This document shows positions 6,785 to 15,500 of a stretch of 23,225 bases of DNA, piece after piece. The notes under the pieces were generated by a model that saw only the letters and a program-made list of their open reading frames with translations, searched no databases and was not told the origin of the DNA. A program made the position numbers and the translations under genes. This DNA comes from Humisphaera sp. (lineage in GTDB: Bacteria; Planctomycetota; Phycisphaerae; Tepidisphaerales; Tepidisphaeraceae), in the NCBI GenBank assembly GCA_025351525.1, contig JANXVV010000079.1:1-23225 (forward strand), written 5' to 3'. Positions within the stretch are counted from its first letter, which is position 1. Each line of letters opens with the position of its first letter.

Positions 6785-8119
6785 ATGAGAATCGGTCTGG
6801 TCACCTACGAGTATCCCCCGCAGCAGGGCCTGGGCGGCGTCGGTTCGTACATGTTTCGCCTCGCGGGCGCGCTCGGGCAGGCCGGGCATCAGGTCCACGT
6901 CATCGCCGGGCCTTCGCATCTTGGGCCCGTCGAGCAACCCAATGTCCATCTTCACCGCATCTCGGCTCAGCATATTCTCCGCAGTGGAAATCGCGCGGTG
7001 CGATGGCTTTATTGGCGCGGTTTCGCCCGGGCCATGAACTGGATGCACCCGGCCATCTGGCATTGGCTTAAATGGGACATGGCTACATTCGACGCGATCG
7101 AGCAACTGCATTCGGCTCACCCGTTCGATCTCATCGAGGTTCCCGAACACGCCGCCAACGGTTGGATGGCCGGCAGAATCCATCGCTGGCCGATCGTGAT
7201 GCGCATCCATTGCCCGTGGGATCTTTTCGTTCGCGTCAACCGCTTCCCATTCAATCCGATGCATCGCCTGTTGGCCCATCTGGAACGACAAACCGTGGCC
7301 ACCGTGCCGGATTGCATCACCGTGCCGAGTCGGGCGATGGAGCGGGAATTATCGCGCTCCTGGAAGATGCGCCGCCCGCCGCGCATCGTGCCGAATTTTA
7401 TGGATGTGCCGGAAACCGCCGCGCCGCTTCCGCCGGAAGATGGCGTGCAGAACATCGTCTGCATCGGTCGAATTGAGCCGCTCAAAGGGCAGGATGTTCT
7501 GGTGCGGGCTTTCAATTCGATCGCCCGCAAACACCCGCGCGCTCGATTGAAACTGGTCGGCCCGGATCGCTGGCCCGGCAAACATCGATTCGCCGATTTA
7601 CTACCACGACTTTCACCGGACCCTGCCATTCGGGCTCGGATCGATTTAGCGGGCACGATCCCGCTGAATGGGATTCCCGCGATTTTGCGGGAGGCGCGGG
7701 TTTGCGTCGTTGCCAGTCGGGGATTTGAAAGTTTTTCCTTCGCCGCGCTGGAAGCAATGGCGCATGCCCGCCCGTTGGTCGCCACTCGTGTCGGGGCGAT
7801 TCCCGAGTTGATCCATCCGGAACAGAATGGATTGATCGTTCCCGCCGAAGACCCCGCGCTGCTCGCATCGGCCATCGATCGCCTGCTGCAAGATCGCCGT
7901 GCCAGCGAGGAATTTGCCCGCGCGGGACATGCGATGGCGCGAGAGCGGTATCACACCCCACGCGTGTTGCCGCAAATCATGAGCGCGTACGAAGACGGTA
8001 GCGATTACTTTTATCAAGTGCGATCGGCCGGGGCGGAGCGCACGGCTCAACAGTGGCGCAGAGCGTTGGACGCGGCGCGGGACTGGATAGATGAAACAAA
8101 ACCGACTTCGATTGTTTAG
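6785..8119 (+). CDS. Glycosyltransferase family 4
   Basis: A 444-residue GT-B glycosyltransferase. The N-terminal acceptor domain starts 'MRIGLVTYEYPPQQGLGGVGSYMFRLAGAL' with the Gly-rich loop of this family. The C-terminal donor domain has 'CIGRIEPLKGQDVLVRAF', 'KLVGPD', and the E-x7-E motif with Glu315 and Glu323 (ESFSFAALE), followed by 'HARPLVATRVGAIPELIHPEQNGLIVPAEDP'. These bind the nucleotide-sugar diphosphate. It is a retaining transferase, soluble or membrane-associated, probably for exopolysaccharide or lipid glycans. The stop codon TAG at 8117-8119 lies inside the family F element, so the last codons abut the repeat. No Shine-Dalgarno site is evident. The sugar is unknown. Confidence 0.92.
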   Translation: MRIGLVTYEYPPQQGLGGVGSYMFRLAGALGQAGHQVHVIAGPSHLGPVEQPNVHLHRISAQHILRSGNRAVRWLYWRGFARAMNWMHPAIWHWLKWDMATFDAIEQLHSAHPFDLIEVPEHAANGWMAGRIHRWPIVMRIHCPWDLFVRVNRFPFNPMHRLLAHLERQTVATVPDCITVPSRAMERELSRSWKMRRPPRIVPNFMDVPETAAPLPPEDGVQNIVCIGRIEPLKGQDVLVRAFNSIARKHPRARLKLVGPDRWPGKHRFADLLPRLSPDPAIRARIDLAGTIPLNGIPAILREARVCVVASRGFESFSFAALEAMAHARPLVATRVGAIPELIHPEQNGLIVPAEDPALLASAIDRLLQDRRASEEFARAGHAMARERYHTPRVLPQIMSAYEDGSDYFYQVRSAGAERTAQQWRRALDAARDWIDETKPTSIV

Positions 8120-8188
8120 CGGTCTCGCTTGCGAGTCGTTTTCCGGAGCGCATCCTACAAAACGCGCCTCGCAAGCGAGACGGCTAAA
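8115..8188. repeat. Inverted-repeat element, family F (overlaps GT4 stop; possible terminator)
   Basis: 21-bp arms TTTAGCGGTCTCGCTTGCGAG and CTCGCAAGCGAGACGGCTAAA with one mismatch, 8115-8135 and 8168-8188. The left arm includes the TAG stop of the glycosyltransferase. A transcript would fold into a long hairpin, but no run of T follows, so a role as intrinsic terminator is only possible. Confidence 0.8.
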
Positions 8189-8257
8189 TAAGAGGGAACC
8201 TGCAAGCCACTCTTTCCAAACTTAGCTTCAGCAACTACGATCAAAGCCAACCGGGTT

Positions 8258-9061
8258 ATGATCGTTTTCCCCTGCCAAACCTGTCAGACTTCGCTCAGCG
8301 CCGATGATGCGCAGGCGGGTAAGCTCGTTCGGTGCCCTACCTGCTCGGCCACCGTGCGCGTGCCCACCCATCAACTGAAGCCGCAATTGCAACCGGTAGC
8401 CTCCGGCGGACCGGGTCTCTCATTGCCGCCACAGTTAACCGCCAATCCCACGCGCATGGGTGGTTTTCGGGCAGGGGGCGGGAAACGCTACGGATTTAAT
8501 TGCGGCTACTGTTCCTCCCGCCTTGAAGCCACCGAATCGATGGCCGCCCAGGAAGGCCAATGCCCCACGTGCGGCAACAATATCACCATCCCCATCCTCG
8601 ACCGCTACGGTCGACTCATCGACCCAAAGACCCGGCAGATCATCAAGCAGGACCCGCACCCCGTTCACGCCTATGCCGCCGCCGGCGACCGGGCGCCGAA
8701 GATTCTCCGCCAAACGGATGGCGGGCAAAATATCCAGTGCCCGCGCTGTTCCTCGGTCAGTCCGATCAGTGCCAACAACTGTAAAAGTTGCGGCATGCCC
8801 TTCACGATGGAAGGCACGACGATCGAAGCCTCCGGTGCCAGCAATGGATTTTGCGTCGCCTCACTCGTGCTGGGCATCATCGGCATTCCCGCCGGTTGCA
8901 CGATCATCACCCCGCTGCTGGCAGTCATCTTCGGCATCATCGGTTACAATCAGGTTTCCAAGTCTGGTGCTCAGGGGGGTGGAAAAGGGATGGCCATCGC
9001 CGGAATCATCTGCGGTTCGATCGGCTGCATCATCGGAGTGATGGTCGATTTCCACTTTTAA
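8258..9061 (+). CDS. Zinc-ribbon protein with C-terminal DUF4190-like membrane domain
   Basis: A 267-residue protein with three Cys4 zinc ribbons in its first two thirds: 'CQTCQTSL..VRCPTCSATV' near the N-terminus, 'CGYCSSRL..GQCPTCGNNI' near 85-115, and 'CPRCSS..CKSCGMPF' near 160-185. The C-terminal part, 'ASLVLGIIGIPAGCTIITPLLAVIFGIIGYNQV' and 'GKGMAIAGIICGSIGCIIGVMV', has two membrane helices and fits the DUF4190 pattern of a double-Gly loop between them. The function of this architecture is not known; such proteins are frequent in planctomycetes. The gene ends tail to tail with the DUF4058 gene, sharing four bases at 9058-9061. The start at 8258 is the first in-frame ATG and puts the first ribbon at residue 6; no strong ribosome site is seen. 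Confidence 0.82.
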   Translation: MIVFPCQTCQTSLSADDAQAGKLVRCPTCSATVRVPTHQLKPQLQPVASGGPGLSLPPQLTANPTRMGGFRAGGGKRYGFNCGYCSSRLEATESMAAQEGQCPTCGNNITIPILDRYGRLIDPKTRQIIKQDPHPVHAYAAAGDRAPKILRQTDGGQNIQCPRCSSVSPISANNCKSCGMPFTMEGTTIEASGASNGFCVASLVLGIIGIPAGCTIITPLLAVIFGIIGYNQVSKSGAQGGGKGMAIAGIICGSIGCIIGVMVDFHF

Positions 9062-9900
9062 GGGCGTGCGACGGTCGGGGCGTTGGTCTGCCACTGCTTA
9101 ATCTGTTGCAGCGCCCAGGTCATGTCCTCGTCGTTCAGCGGTGGAAACGGAAGTTGGGTGTAGTCGGTGCGGTCATATCTGCCACGAACATAGGCGTCGT
9201 CCAAAAGTGATTGTAAATCCAACGTGGCATCGGAATCGGTCGGCCGAAGTGGAACGCGAATGCGTGGTAGGCGGGATCGCAGGAAAATGGGGTAGTATTC
9301 CGCCTCCTGGGCCATTCGTCGCCAGCCTCGACGAACGCAGACTTTATAAGTCGTTTGCAAAGCTCCGGAAATGGCGGTGAGTGGGATATCGATCAGATGT
9401 CTGCCCTGACGCAACAAGTCGATCTCCAGTACGCTGACTCCCGCGCGATGATATTCCCGACGTTTCTGAAGGTAATCGCGGCGCGGGCCTGATTGCAGCT
9501 TGTTCGTGGGGCTGAACACTTCAATGGCAGTAATGATTTTTTGGTTGCCCTTCGCTTCCACGATCTCAATAAACCCCTCTGCCGGCAAATCATCCTTGAG
9601 ACTAAACACGATGGGTTCATCGACCAACGCAACAGCCACGCCACCCCGTCCCATAGTGCCTTCGCGCGGTTCAGTGCGTTGTGATGATCTCATTTCAAGC
9701 ACGGAAACATCGGGGATTATCTGGCGTGCTCCACCGTCGATGTATCCGACGTAGATACGCTCATCGATGCGCGCGATCAAATCCTCCGGCAACTGATCGT
9801 TCAGGGAATCACGGGCGAACCCAATCAGCGAATGCTGAATATCTCCCCAACGCCTTTCAAGCCAGGGATCCATGCCGGGAAATGGGCCGCGTCTATTCAT
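9058..9900 (-). CDS. DUF4058 family protein
   Basis: A 280-residue protein recognised as DUF4058 from 'PFPGMDPWLERRWGDIQHSLIGFARDSLNDQLPEDLIARIDERIYV' at the N-terminus, and from the central 'IVEAKGNQKIITAIEVFSPTNK' with 'YLQKRREYHRAGVSVLEIDLLRQG', which looks like a PD-(D/E)xK-type nuclease-like core (E-I/V-E..S..NK, then E-I-D-L-L). This family is common in cyanobacteria and planctomycetes and has no established function; the nuclease-like fold is an inference from the motif. It is convergent with the preceding zinc-ribbon gene and overlaps it by four bases. A TATAAT box 8-13 bases before the ATG and the absence of a Shine-Dalgarno site suggest a leaderless mRNA. Confidence 0.85.
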   Translation of the reverse strand: MNRRGPFPGMDPWLERRWGDIQHSLIGFARDSLNDQLPEDLIARIDERIYVGYIDGGARQIIPDVSVLEMRSSQRTEPREGTMGRGGVAVALVDEPIVFSLKDDLPAEGFIEIVEAKGNQKIITAIEVFSPTNKLQSGPRRDYLQKRREYHRAGVSVLEIDLLRQGRHLIDIPLTAISGALQTTYKVCVRRGWRRMAQEAEYYPIFLRSRLPRIRVPLRPTDSDATLDLQSLLDDAYVRGRYDRTDYTQLPFPPLNDEDMTWALQQIKQWQTNAPTVARP

Positions 9901-9907
9901 GGGGTGA

Positions 9908-9913
9908 ATTATA
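9908..9913 (-). promoter_or_regulatory. Possible -10 box of the DUF4058 gene (leaderless)
   Basis: TATAAT on the minus strand ends 7 bases before the ATG at 9900, so transcription would begin at or next to the start codon. The -35 candidate at 17 bp is TTTCCG, three of six matches. Confidence 0.4.
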
Positions 9914-10017
9914 CCATGGAGAATGGGCTGCGGAAAACCCGAACCCTACCGCGCTGATGCAGAACCAGAGTGGTTGACATTTTCAGAACAGGGCCGCAAT
10001 AACTCCGCGTCTGGGGT

Positions 10018-10077
10018 GGGTGCCACGGGTCGCGGTACTCCGAGTCGTCATGTGCGGCGTACCGCACACACGCGACG
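10018..10077. repeat. Family G half element with hairpin
   Basis: GGTGCCACGGGTCGCGGTAC-type sequence (10018-10044) matches the left arm of the element inside the synthetase gene (18955-18980). It is followed by the perfect hairpin TGTGCGG-CGTA-CCGCACA (10051-10068). The matching right arm is absent. Confidence 0.6.
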
Positions 10078-10097
10078 CTGGGCACGCTACCGCGTGC

Positions 10098-10143
10098 AAA
10101 TGACCGCGATTTGCACGTACTTCGTACTAACTGGCGGTCATTT
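10098..10143. repeat. Inverted repeat AAATGACCGC / GCGGTCATTT
   Basis: Perfect 10-bp arms (10098-10107 and 10134-10143) enclose an inner GTAC-TTC-GTAC hairpin. It lies downstream of the minus-strand zinc-ribbon gene and could act as a terminator structure, without a T run. Confidence 0.55.
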
Positions 10144-10176
10144 TCGGAGCAGACCTGTGCTTGCTCGATGTGCCGT

Positions 10177-10641
10177 CTATTGAATCGTCAGCGTGAAATA
10201 CGTGAGATTTGCCGCCGTCAAAAGCCAGCAACCGATCGCCCAGCGCCGTCGTACCGGCGGCGAAAGACGCCGAATGAGTCGCCATGTTTTAAGCCAGGCA
10301 AATAATGCGATCCCCTCGACGATGAAACCGACCGCATTGCACGTTAAAAATTTCATTTCCATCCCACCGCGGCCCCGCATCACAAATGCCGCGTAGATCA
10401 GAAGAAGCCCATTCAGCCCCACGCCGGCAGACAATCCCACCAGTCCGGCGATCAGGGCGGCGATTCGCGGTTCCACCATATTCACGCGAATGACCAGTTG
10501 ATCGCCGCACTCCGGACATCGATCTCCCACCAGATCACGCAAATTATAATCGCAGCGAGGACAGGGAACATCCCGACCCGCCAGATAGCGAAGCAGCAGG
10601 TCGCGATCCGCGCCGGTGTCGATGAGCAGTTCATCAACCAA
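10177..10641 (-). CDS. Small zinc-ribbon membrane protein, coupled to hisB
   Basis: A 154-residue protein. Near residues 27-46, 'CPRCDYNLRDLVGDRCPECGDQL' is a Cys4 zinc ribbon of a form very common in planctomycetes. Two or three hydrophobic segments follow, then a basic stretch 'KTWRLIRRLSPPVRRRW' and a last helix. The start is TTG at 10641, overlapping the hisB stop by eight bases, with AAGGGA about eight bases upstream; no in-frame ATG occurs before residue 50, so TTG is the likely start. This arrangement suggests translational coupling to hisB, although no role in histidine synthesis is known. The function is not recognised. Confidence 0.72.
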   Translation of the reverse strand: MVDELLIDTGADRDLLLRYLAGRDVPCPRCDYNLRDLVGDRCPECGDQLVIRVNMVEPRIAALIAGLVGLSAGVGLNGLLLIYAAFVMRGRGGMEMKFLTCNAVGFIVEGIALFAWLKTWRLIRRLSPPVRRRWAIGCWLLTAANLTYFTLTIQ

Positions 10642-11227
10642 TTAAAGTTCCCTTTGTGCTGGGCACTTCCTGGTTTCGCGGATCGTGGCTGACGGCCTGC
10701 CGCAATGCTTTGGCGGTGGCCTTGAAGACGGCTTCGGCGATGTGGTGATTGTTCGTCCCATACGGCACGCTGATGTGCAGATTCGCTTTGGCGTTGACCG
10801 CCAGGGACTTGAAAAACTCTTCGACCAACTCGACGGGGAATCCACCGATCGTTTCACTGGTGAACTTCACATGGTAGACAAACGCCGGCCGACCGGAGAG
10901 GTCAATCGCGACCTGCGCCAGCGTTTCATCCATCGGCACGATCGCCCAGCCATATCGAAAGATGCCGCGCTTGTCGCCGATCGCTTTTTCGATGCCCTGC
11001 CCGATGACGATGCCGACATCCTCCACGGTGTGGTGCGGATCGACATGCAGATCACCTTCCGCCTTCACGTTCAGATCGATCAGGCTATGCCGACCCAGCA
11101 AATCGAGCATGTGATCAAAAAACCCGACGCCCGTTTCGGCGGTGGTCTTTCCGGAACCATCGAGGTTCAACACCATGCGGATTTTGGTCTCTTTAGTCTG
11201 ACGTGAAATTTCTGCGGTTCGATCCAT
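10634..11227 (-). CDS. hisB: Imidazoleglycerol-phosphate dehydratase
   Basis: Catalyses the dehydration of imidazole-glycerol phosphate to imidazole-acetol phosphate, the step just before HisC in histidine synthesis. The 197-residue protein matches the monofunctional family (about 195 residues), with GVGFFDHML (33-41), the metal-binding HVDPHHTVED (61-70), GTNNHHIAEA (157-166) and a C-terminal PSTKG. It lacks the phosphatase domain of E. coli HisB. The frame is open to 11281, but those 18 codons translate a family H repeat, so MDRTAEISR at 11227 is preferred. hisC lies upstream on the same strand, and a zinc-ribbon gene overlaps its 3' end. Confidence 0.97.
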   Translation of the reverse strand: MDRTAEISRQTKETKIRMVLNLDGSGKTTAETGVGFFDHMLDLLGRHSLIDLNVKAEGDLHVDPHHTVEDVGIVIGQGIEKAIGDKRGIFRYGWAIVPMDETLAQVAIDLSGRPAFVYHVKFTSETIGGFPVELVEEFFKSLAVNAKANLHISVPYGTNNHHIAEAVFKATAKALRQAVSHDPRNQEVPSTKGTLIG

Positions 11228-11235
11228 GGGGGGGG

Positions 11236-11326
11236 TCAGGACTGAGGACCGAGGACTGATGACTGAGTGAAGAGCGGCCAACCCGATTCTTTTACTTAGT
11301 CCTTAGTCCTCAGTCCTCAGTCCTCC
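11236..11326. repeat. Inverted-repeat element, family H
   Basis: Left arm (11236-11267) with TCAGGACTGAGGACCGAGGA units; right arm (11294-11326) with CTTAGTCCTCAGTCCTCAGT-like units in inverse orientation. The internal period is 7-8 bp. It fills the gap between hisC and hisB, so it would lie in a shared transcript. Confidence 0.8.
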
Positions 11327-11332
11327 TTAATT

Positions 11333-12412
11333 TCATGCTGCTTTTTCGGCAACGGTCAGGGCTTTGATCCCGCCGATGAGCGCGTTGTTTTCCTGGCTCG
11401 TGCCGATGGTGATGCGGATCTTATCGGTTAAGCCGGGCTTGTCGAAATAGCGGACGAGGATGCCCTGTGCTTTCAATCCCTGATAAGCCTCACGGCCCCG
11501 GCCTTCGGGGCAGATGGCGAAAATAAAGTTAGCATGGCTCGGCAGCACGGTCCAACCCAGTTGCGATAGTTCAACCGAGACGCGCTGCCGTTCCTCACGG
11601 ACGTGGTTCCAACTGTTGCGCGCGTGCTCCTGATCCAGAATCGCCGCCGTCGCCGCCACGATGGAAATCGCGTCGCAATTATAACTGTCCTTGACCTTCA
11701 TCATTTCGTGAATGACCTGCGGCTGCGCCACCGCATACCCGAATCGCAGCCCCGCGAGCGAATAACCCTTGCTGAACGTCCGCGAAATTACGATGTTCCC
11801 GTTGTCCTTCACCAGACTCAGACAATTGTCATCCGCGAAATCGACATAGGCCTCATCAATCAGCACCAGCCCCGGAAACGCCCTGGCGAGTTCGGCCATC
11901 TTGGAAGGCGGGACCATCGTGCCGGTCGGCGCATTGGGATTGGCCAGATAAATCGCCCTGGCCTTGGTCGCCAGCAGCGCCTCGATCGGGAGCGCGTAAT
12001 CTTTCTCCCACGGCACGGTGATGAACTTCGCCTCCTGCAACTGGGCCAGAATGGGATAGAGCGAATAGGTTGGATCGGGAACGGCTAGAATGTCTCCATG
12101 GGCCAGAAACGTGCGCGTGGCGATGGTGAGAATGTCATCGCTTCCATTGCCAGCGAGGATCATGTTCGGCGTGATCCCCAGCACCTTGGCGGCGGCGGCG
12201 CGGAAACCATCCGCGGTGGGATTCGGGTATCGCCGCAGCATCTCCGGCTCGACTTCGCGGATCGCCTGAATCACTTTGTCGCTGGGCTTGAAAGGGTTCT
12301 CGTTGGTGTTGAGCTTCACGACGCGCTCCCCGAACGCCGGTTGCTCACCGGGCGTGTACCCTTCGATCTGACGCACCATGGGACGAACGAATGTGGGAGC
12401 CATGCGTGGCAT
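11333..12412 (-). CDS. hisC: Histidinol-phosphate aminotransferase
   Basis: A PLP-dependent class I/II aminotransferase that converts imidazole-acetol phosphate and glutamate to histidinol phosphate. In the 359-residue form starting at 12412, the features are KLNTNENPF (33-41), 'ANPNAPTGT' (157-165), the PLP-binding Asp186 and Tyr189 in 'LVLIDEAYVDFA', and the Schiff-base lysine Lys215 in 'SRTFSKGYSLAGLRFGY'. The length is typical of HisC. The frame continues to 12487, but the extra residues have no family character; MAPTFVRPM at 12403 is an alternative start. It precedes hisB on the same strand, two adjacent steps of one pathway, separated by a repeat element of about 90 bp. Confidence 0.95.
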   Translation of the reverse strand: MPRMAPTFVRPMVRQIEGYTPGEQPAFGERVVKLNTNENPFKPSDKVIQAIREVEPEMLRRYPNPTADGFRAAAAKVLGITPNMILAGNGSDDILTIATRTFLAHGDILAVPDPTYSLYPILAQLQEAKFITVPWEKDYALPIEALLATKARAIYLANPNAPTGTMVPPSKMAELARAFPGLVLIDEAYVDFADDNCLSLVKDNGNIVISRTFSKGYSLAGLRFGYAVAQPQVIHEMMKVKDSYNCDAISIVAATAAILDQEHARNSWNHVREERQRVSVELSQLGWTVLPSHANFIFAICPEGRGREAYQGLKAQGILVRYFDKPGLTDKIRITIGTSQENNALIGGIKALTVAEKAA

Positions 12413-12480
12413 TCTAATAATAAAGCGTATGAAGCGACAAGGTGAGAATGAGGAATTGAAAAGTATCGAGATACATTTTC

Positions 12481-12507
12481 GCAGCATGGGCTACCAGCCC
12501 ATGGTCG
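12481..12507. repeat. Short palindromic repeat, family B, copy 2
   Basis: GCAGCATGGGCTACCAGCCC followed by ATGGTCG, with the palindrome CATGGGCTACCAGCCCATG. It resembles the unit at 1284-1310. It lies between hisC and the Tricorn-like gene, which point apart. Confidence 0.6.
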
Positions 12508-12583
12508 TGGTGCCCCACTTTCGCGTTCCATCGGCGCATGATAAATTGACGATCCAATCGACGGGCATTTATCGGAGAAGTGA

Positions 12584-15500
12584 ATGAGGCTTGCCGAGCG
12601 AAATGATTTTTTGGAGGTGGCATGGGCGTCTCGCCTGTGCTTTTTCGTAAAAAACAAAAGCATGGGCGGGACGCCCATGCCACCTTGCATCCTCATCCTT
12701 TTTTTGCTCTCACTCATCGGTTCCATCGCGCATGCCGAAGTTCCCGCACCGCTCCCGTCGTTCGCCGAGCCGGCGATTTCACCGGATGGTTCGGAGATCG
12801 CTTTTTCCAGCGGGGGAGATATCTGGACGGTTCCCATCGTTGGCGGAGAGGCGCGTCTGCTCATCTCGCATCCCGCCAACGAATCGCGGCCTGTCTATTC
12901 GCCGGACGGAAAATCGCTCGCTTTCATTTCCACTCGCTCCGGCAACGGGGACATCTATCTTTTGCGTTTGGAAAGCGGCGAGGTCACTCGCCTGACTTGG
13001 AATGATGGCCGTGAGGAATTGGATGGTTTCTCAGCGGACGGGAAGTACGTTTACTACTCGACCACCGGCACGGACCTCGGTGGATCGAACCACGATATCT
13101 ACCGGGTCAGCGTCAATGGCGGCACGCCGATGCCGATGGTTGCCGATCGATACGCCAATGAATTTCAGGCCGCCTCCAGCCCGGATGGATCGGCGCTCGC
13201 GTTTTGCGCCGGCGGCATCGCCGCGCGCGAATGGTGGCGAAAAGGGCACAGCCATGGCGGCGAGAGTGCGCTATGGCTCATGCGGGCCGCGAGAAATCCT
13301 TCAAGCGATGGTCCTGCTTTCAAACAGCTTTCACCCAATGGCTCGCGCGACCTGTGGCCCATGTGGAGCGCCGATGCCAGGACGCTCTATTATGTCTCCG
13401 ATCGCAACGGTTTCCAGAACATCCTCGCGCGGTCGGTGAGCGACAGTGCGGATGTCGTCGGCGAACCGCTGACGCGCTTTCGCGCCGGCAGCGTCTCATG
13501 GCCGACGATTTCACGCGACGGCAAGACGATCGTGTTCGAGCGCAATTTTGCGATCTGGAAAATTGACGCCGCCAACGGCAGCACCCGCGAGATTCCGATC
13601 AAGCTGCGCGGCGCCTTCGGAGCCACCGGTGCCGAACACCTCAATTACGGTGGCGGTATTTCGGAAATCGCCGTCTCCCCGGACGGTCGCAAGATCGCCT
13701 TCGCGGTACACGGGAAAATATTTGCAACCGGCGCCCGCGAGGGTGGCGAGGCGGTGCGCATCACGCACGCGGACGGGATGGAATCGCATGTGGTCTGGTC
13801 GCGCGACAGCCGCCGGCTGGTGTTCACCTCCGACCGCGAGGGAACTCGCCATCTGTTCCTGTACGAGTTTTCAACCGGCAAGGAATTCCGCCTCACGCAC
13901 GGCACCGAGGACGACACCGCCCCGTGCTTCGGTCCCGACGACAATCGGCTTGCCTTTCAGCGAGGTGGGAATGAATTGCGTTGGATCGACATCTTCACGC
14001 AAAAAGAAAAATTGCTGGCCAGTGGACAGGGCTTCGAGCGCGCGCCTTTCGACCGGGCCTCGTCTCCACTGGCCTGGTCGCCAAAGGGCGATTGGCTTGC
14101 TTATACAGCGGTCGGCAAGCGGGGATTCAGCAATCTGTGGGTCGTCTCCGTGAATGGCAGTGACGAGCCAAAGCAGGTAACCTTTCTGCCCAACTCCTTC
14201 GCGCACGCAGTGTCGTGGAGCCCGGATGGAACGTACCTGCTTTATGGCACCGGGCAGCGCACCGAGGATTATCAGTTGGCGAAAGTGGATTTGATTCCAA
14301 GGACGCCGCGATTCCGCGAGGATCAGTTCCGCGATCTGTTTCGCGAGGTGCCGCGACCGACACTTCCCCGCACGGTGGTTCCGATTCCGCCCGATCCCCA
14401 TCCCCCGACCACGGGGCCCACCAGTTCGCCGTCCACATTTGCGTGGCCGTCCACGATGCCCGCGACTTTGCCGGCGACGATGCCTGTTCGAGCGACTCCA
14501 ATCGCCCTCCCGATCGAAACCCGCGCCGATACCAGGATCGTGTTCGACGGCATTCGTCAAAGGCTCACCCTTCTTCCCGTCGGCATGGATGTGGATTACC
14601 AGACCATCAGCCCCGACGGCAAGAGCGTGCTGCTGGTCGGCACCGCCGGAGGACAGCAGAATTTGTACACCTACGCGCTCGATGATTACGCGAGCGGCGC
14701 ATCGGTGGCCCGGCAACTGACCAGCACGCCGGGGTCGAAGAGCCACGTGCAGTTTTCGGCGGACGGACGGGAGATTTATTACATCGACAACGGGCGAATC
14801 AATGCCGTTCAACTCGATACCCGCCTGTCCCGCTCGATCTCCGTCGCGGCGGAAATGGACGTCGATTTCGCTGCCGAAAAATGGACGGTGTTTCGGCAGG
14901 CGTGGAATTATTTCTCGGACAATTTCGCCGACCCGAAATTCAACGGCGTCGATTGGGTCGCGGTCCGAAACGCCTACGCCCCGCGCGTCGCGGGGGCGCG
15001 CACGGCGGAAGAACTGCGTCGAATTCTGTCGTACATGCTCGGGGAACTGAACGCCTCGCACGTCGGCATTTACGCGCCCGCCAATACCTCGCGCACCACC
15101 ACCGGGCATCTGGGGCTTCGGTTCGACCGATTCACCTATGAAACCACCGGCTCGCTGAAAGTGATCGAAGTTTTCCCACTCGGGCCGGCGGCGGTGGCGG
15201 GAATCAGAATCGGGGAGTACATCACCGCCGTGGACGGCGTTCGCGTCTCCGGTCGGTTCAATCTGGATCAGGCGTTGGATCTGAAAATTGGCCGTCGCGT
15301 GTTGTTGCACGTCGGACCTGTGCTCGCGCGTGCCGCACTGCCGCTGGGCCGCGATGTCCCCCTTTTACCGGTCGACAGCGGCACCGAAAAAGCGCTGATG
15401 TATAAGGCATGGATTGAATCGCAGCGCGTATACGTCGAGAAAGTGAGCGGTGGGCGGTTGGGTTACGTCCACATCGCCGACATGACCGAAGCGGCGCTTG

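Noticed and set aside
11603..12088. 161-residue plus-strand frame
   Set aside because: Antisense to hisC, with the His/Arg-rich composition typical of shadows.
12546..12574. TTGACG as a -35 box for the Tricorn-like gene
   Set aside because: At 17 bp spacing the -10 position reads TTATCG, a poor match, and it would leave almost no leader before the ribosome site used by ATG 12584.
12622..13005. 127-residue frame with GGAGG upstream inside the protease gene
   Set aside because: It starts in the repeat element and runs out of frame with the clear propeller repeats; the apparent ribosome site is part of the repeat boundary.
13871..15310. 479-residue minus-strand frame
   Set aside because: Antisense shadow of the Tricorn-like protease gene in GC-rich DNA; Arg/His-rich with no recognisable domain.
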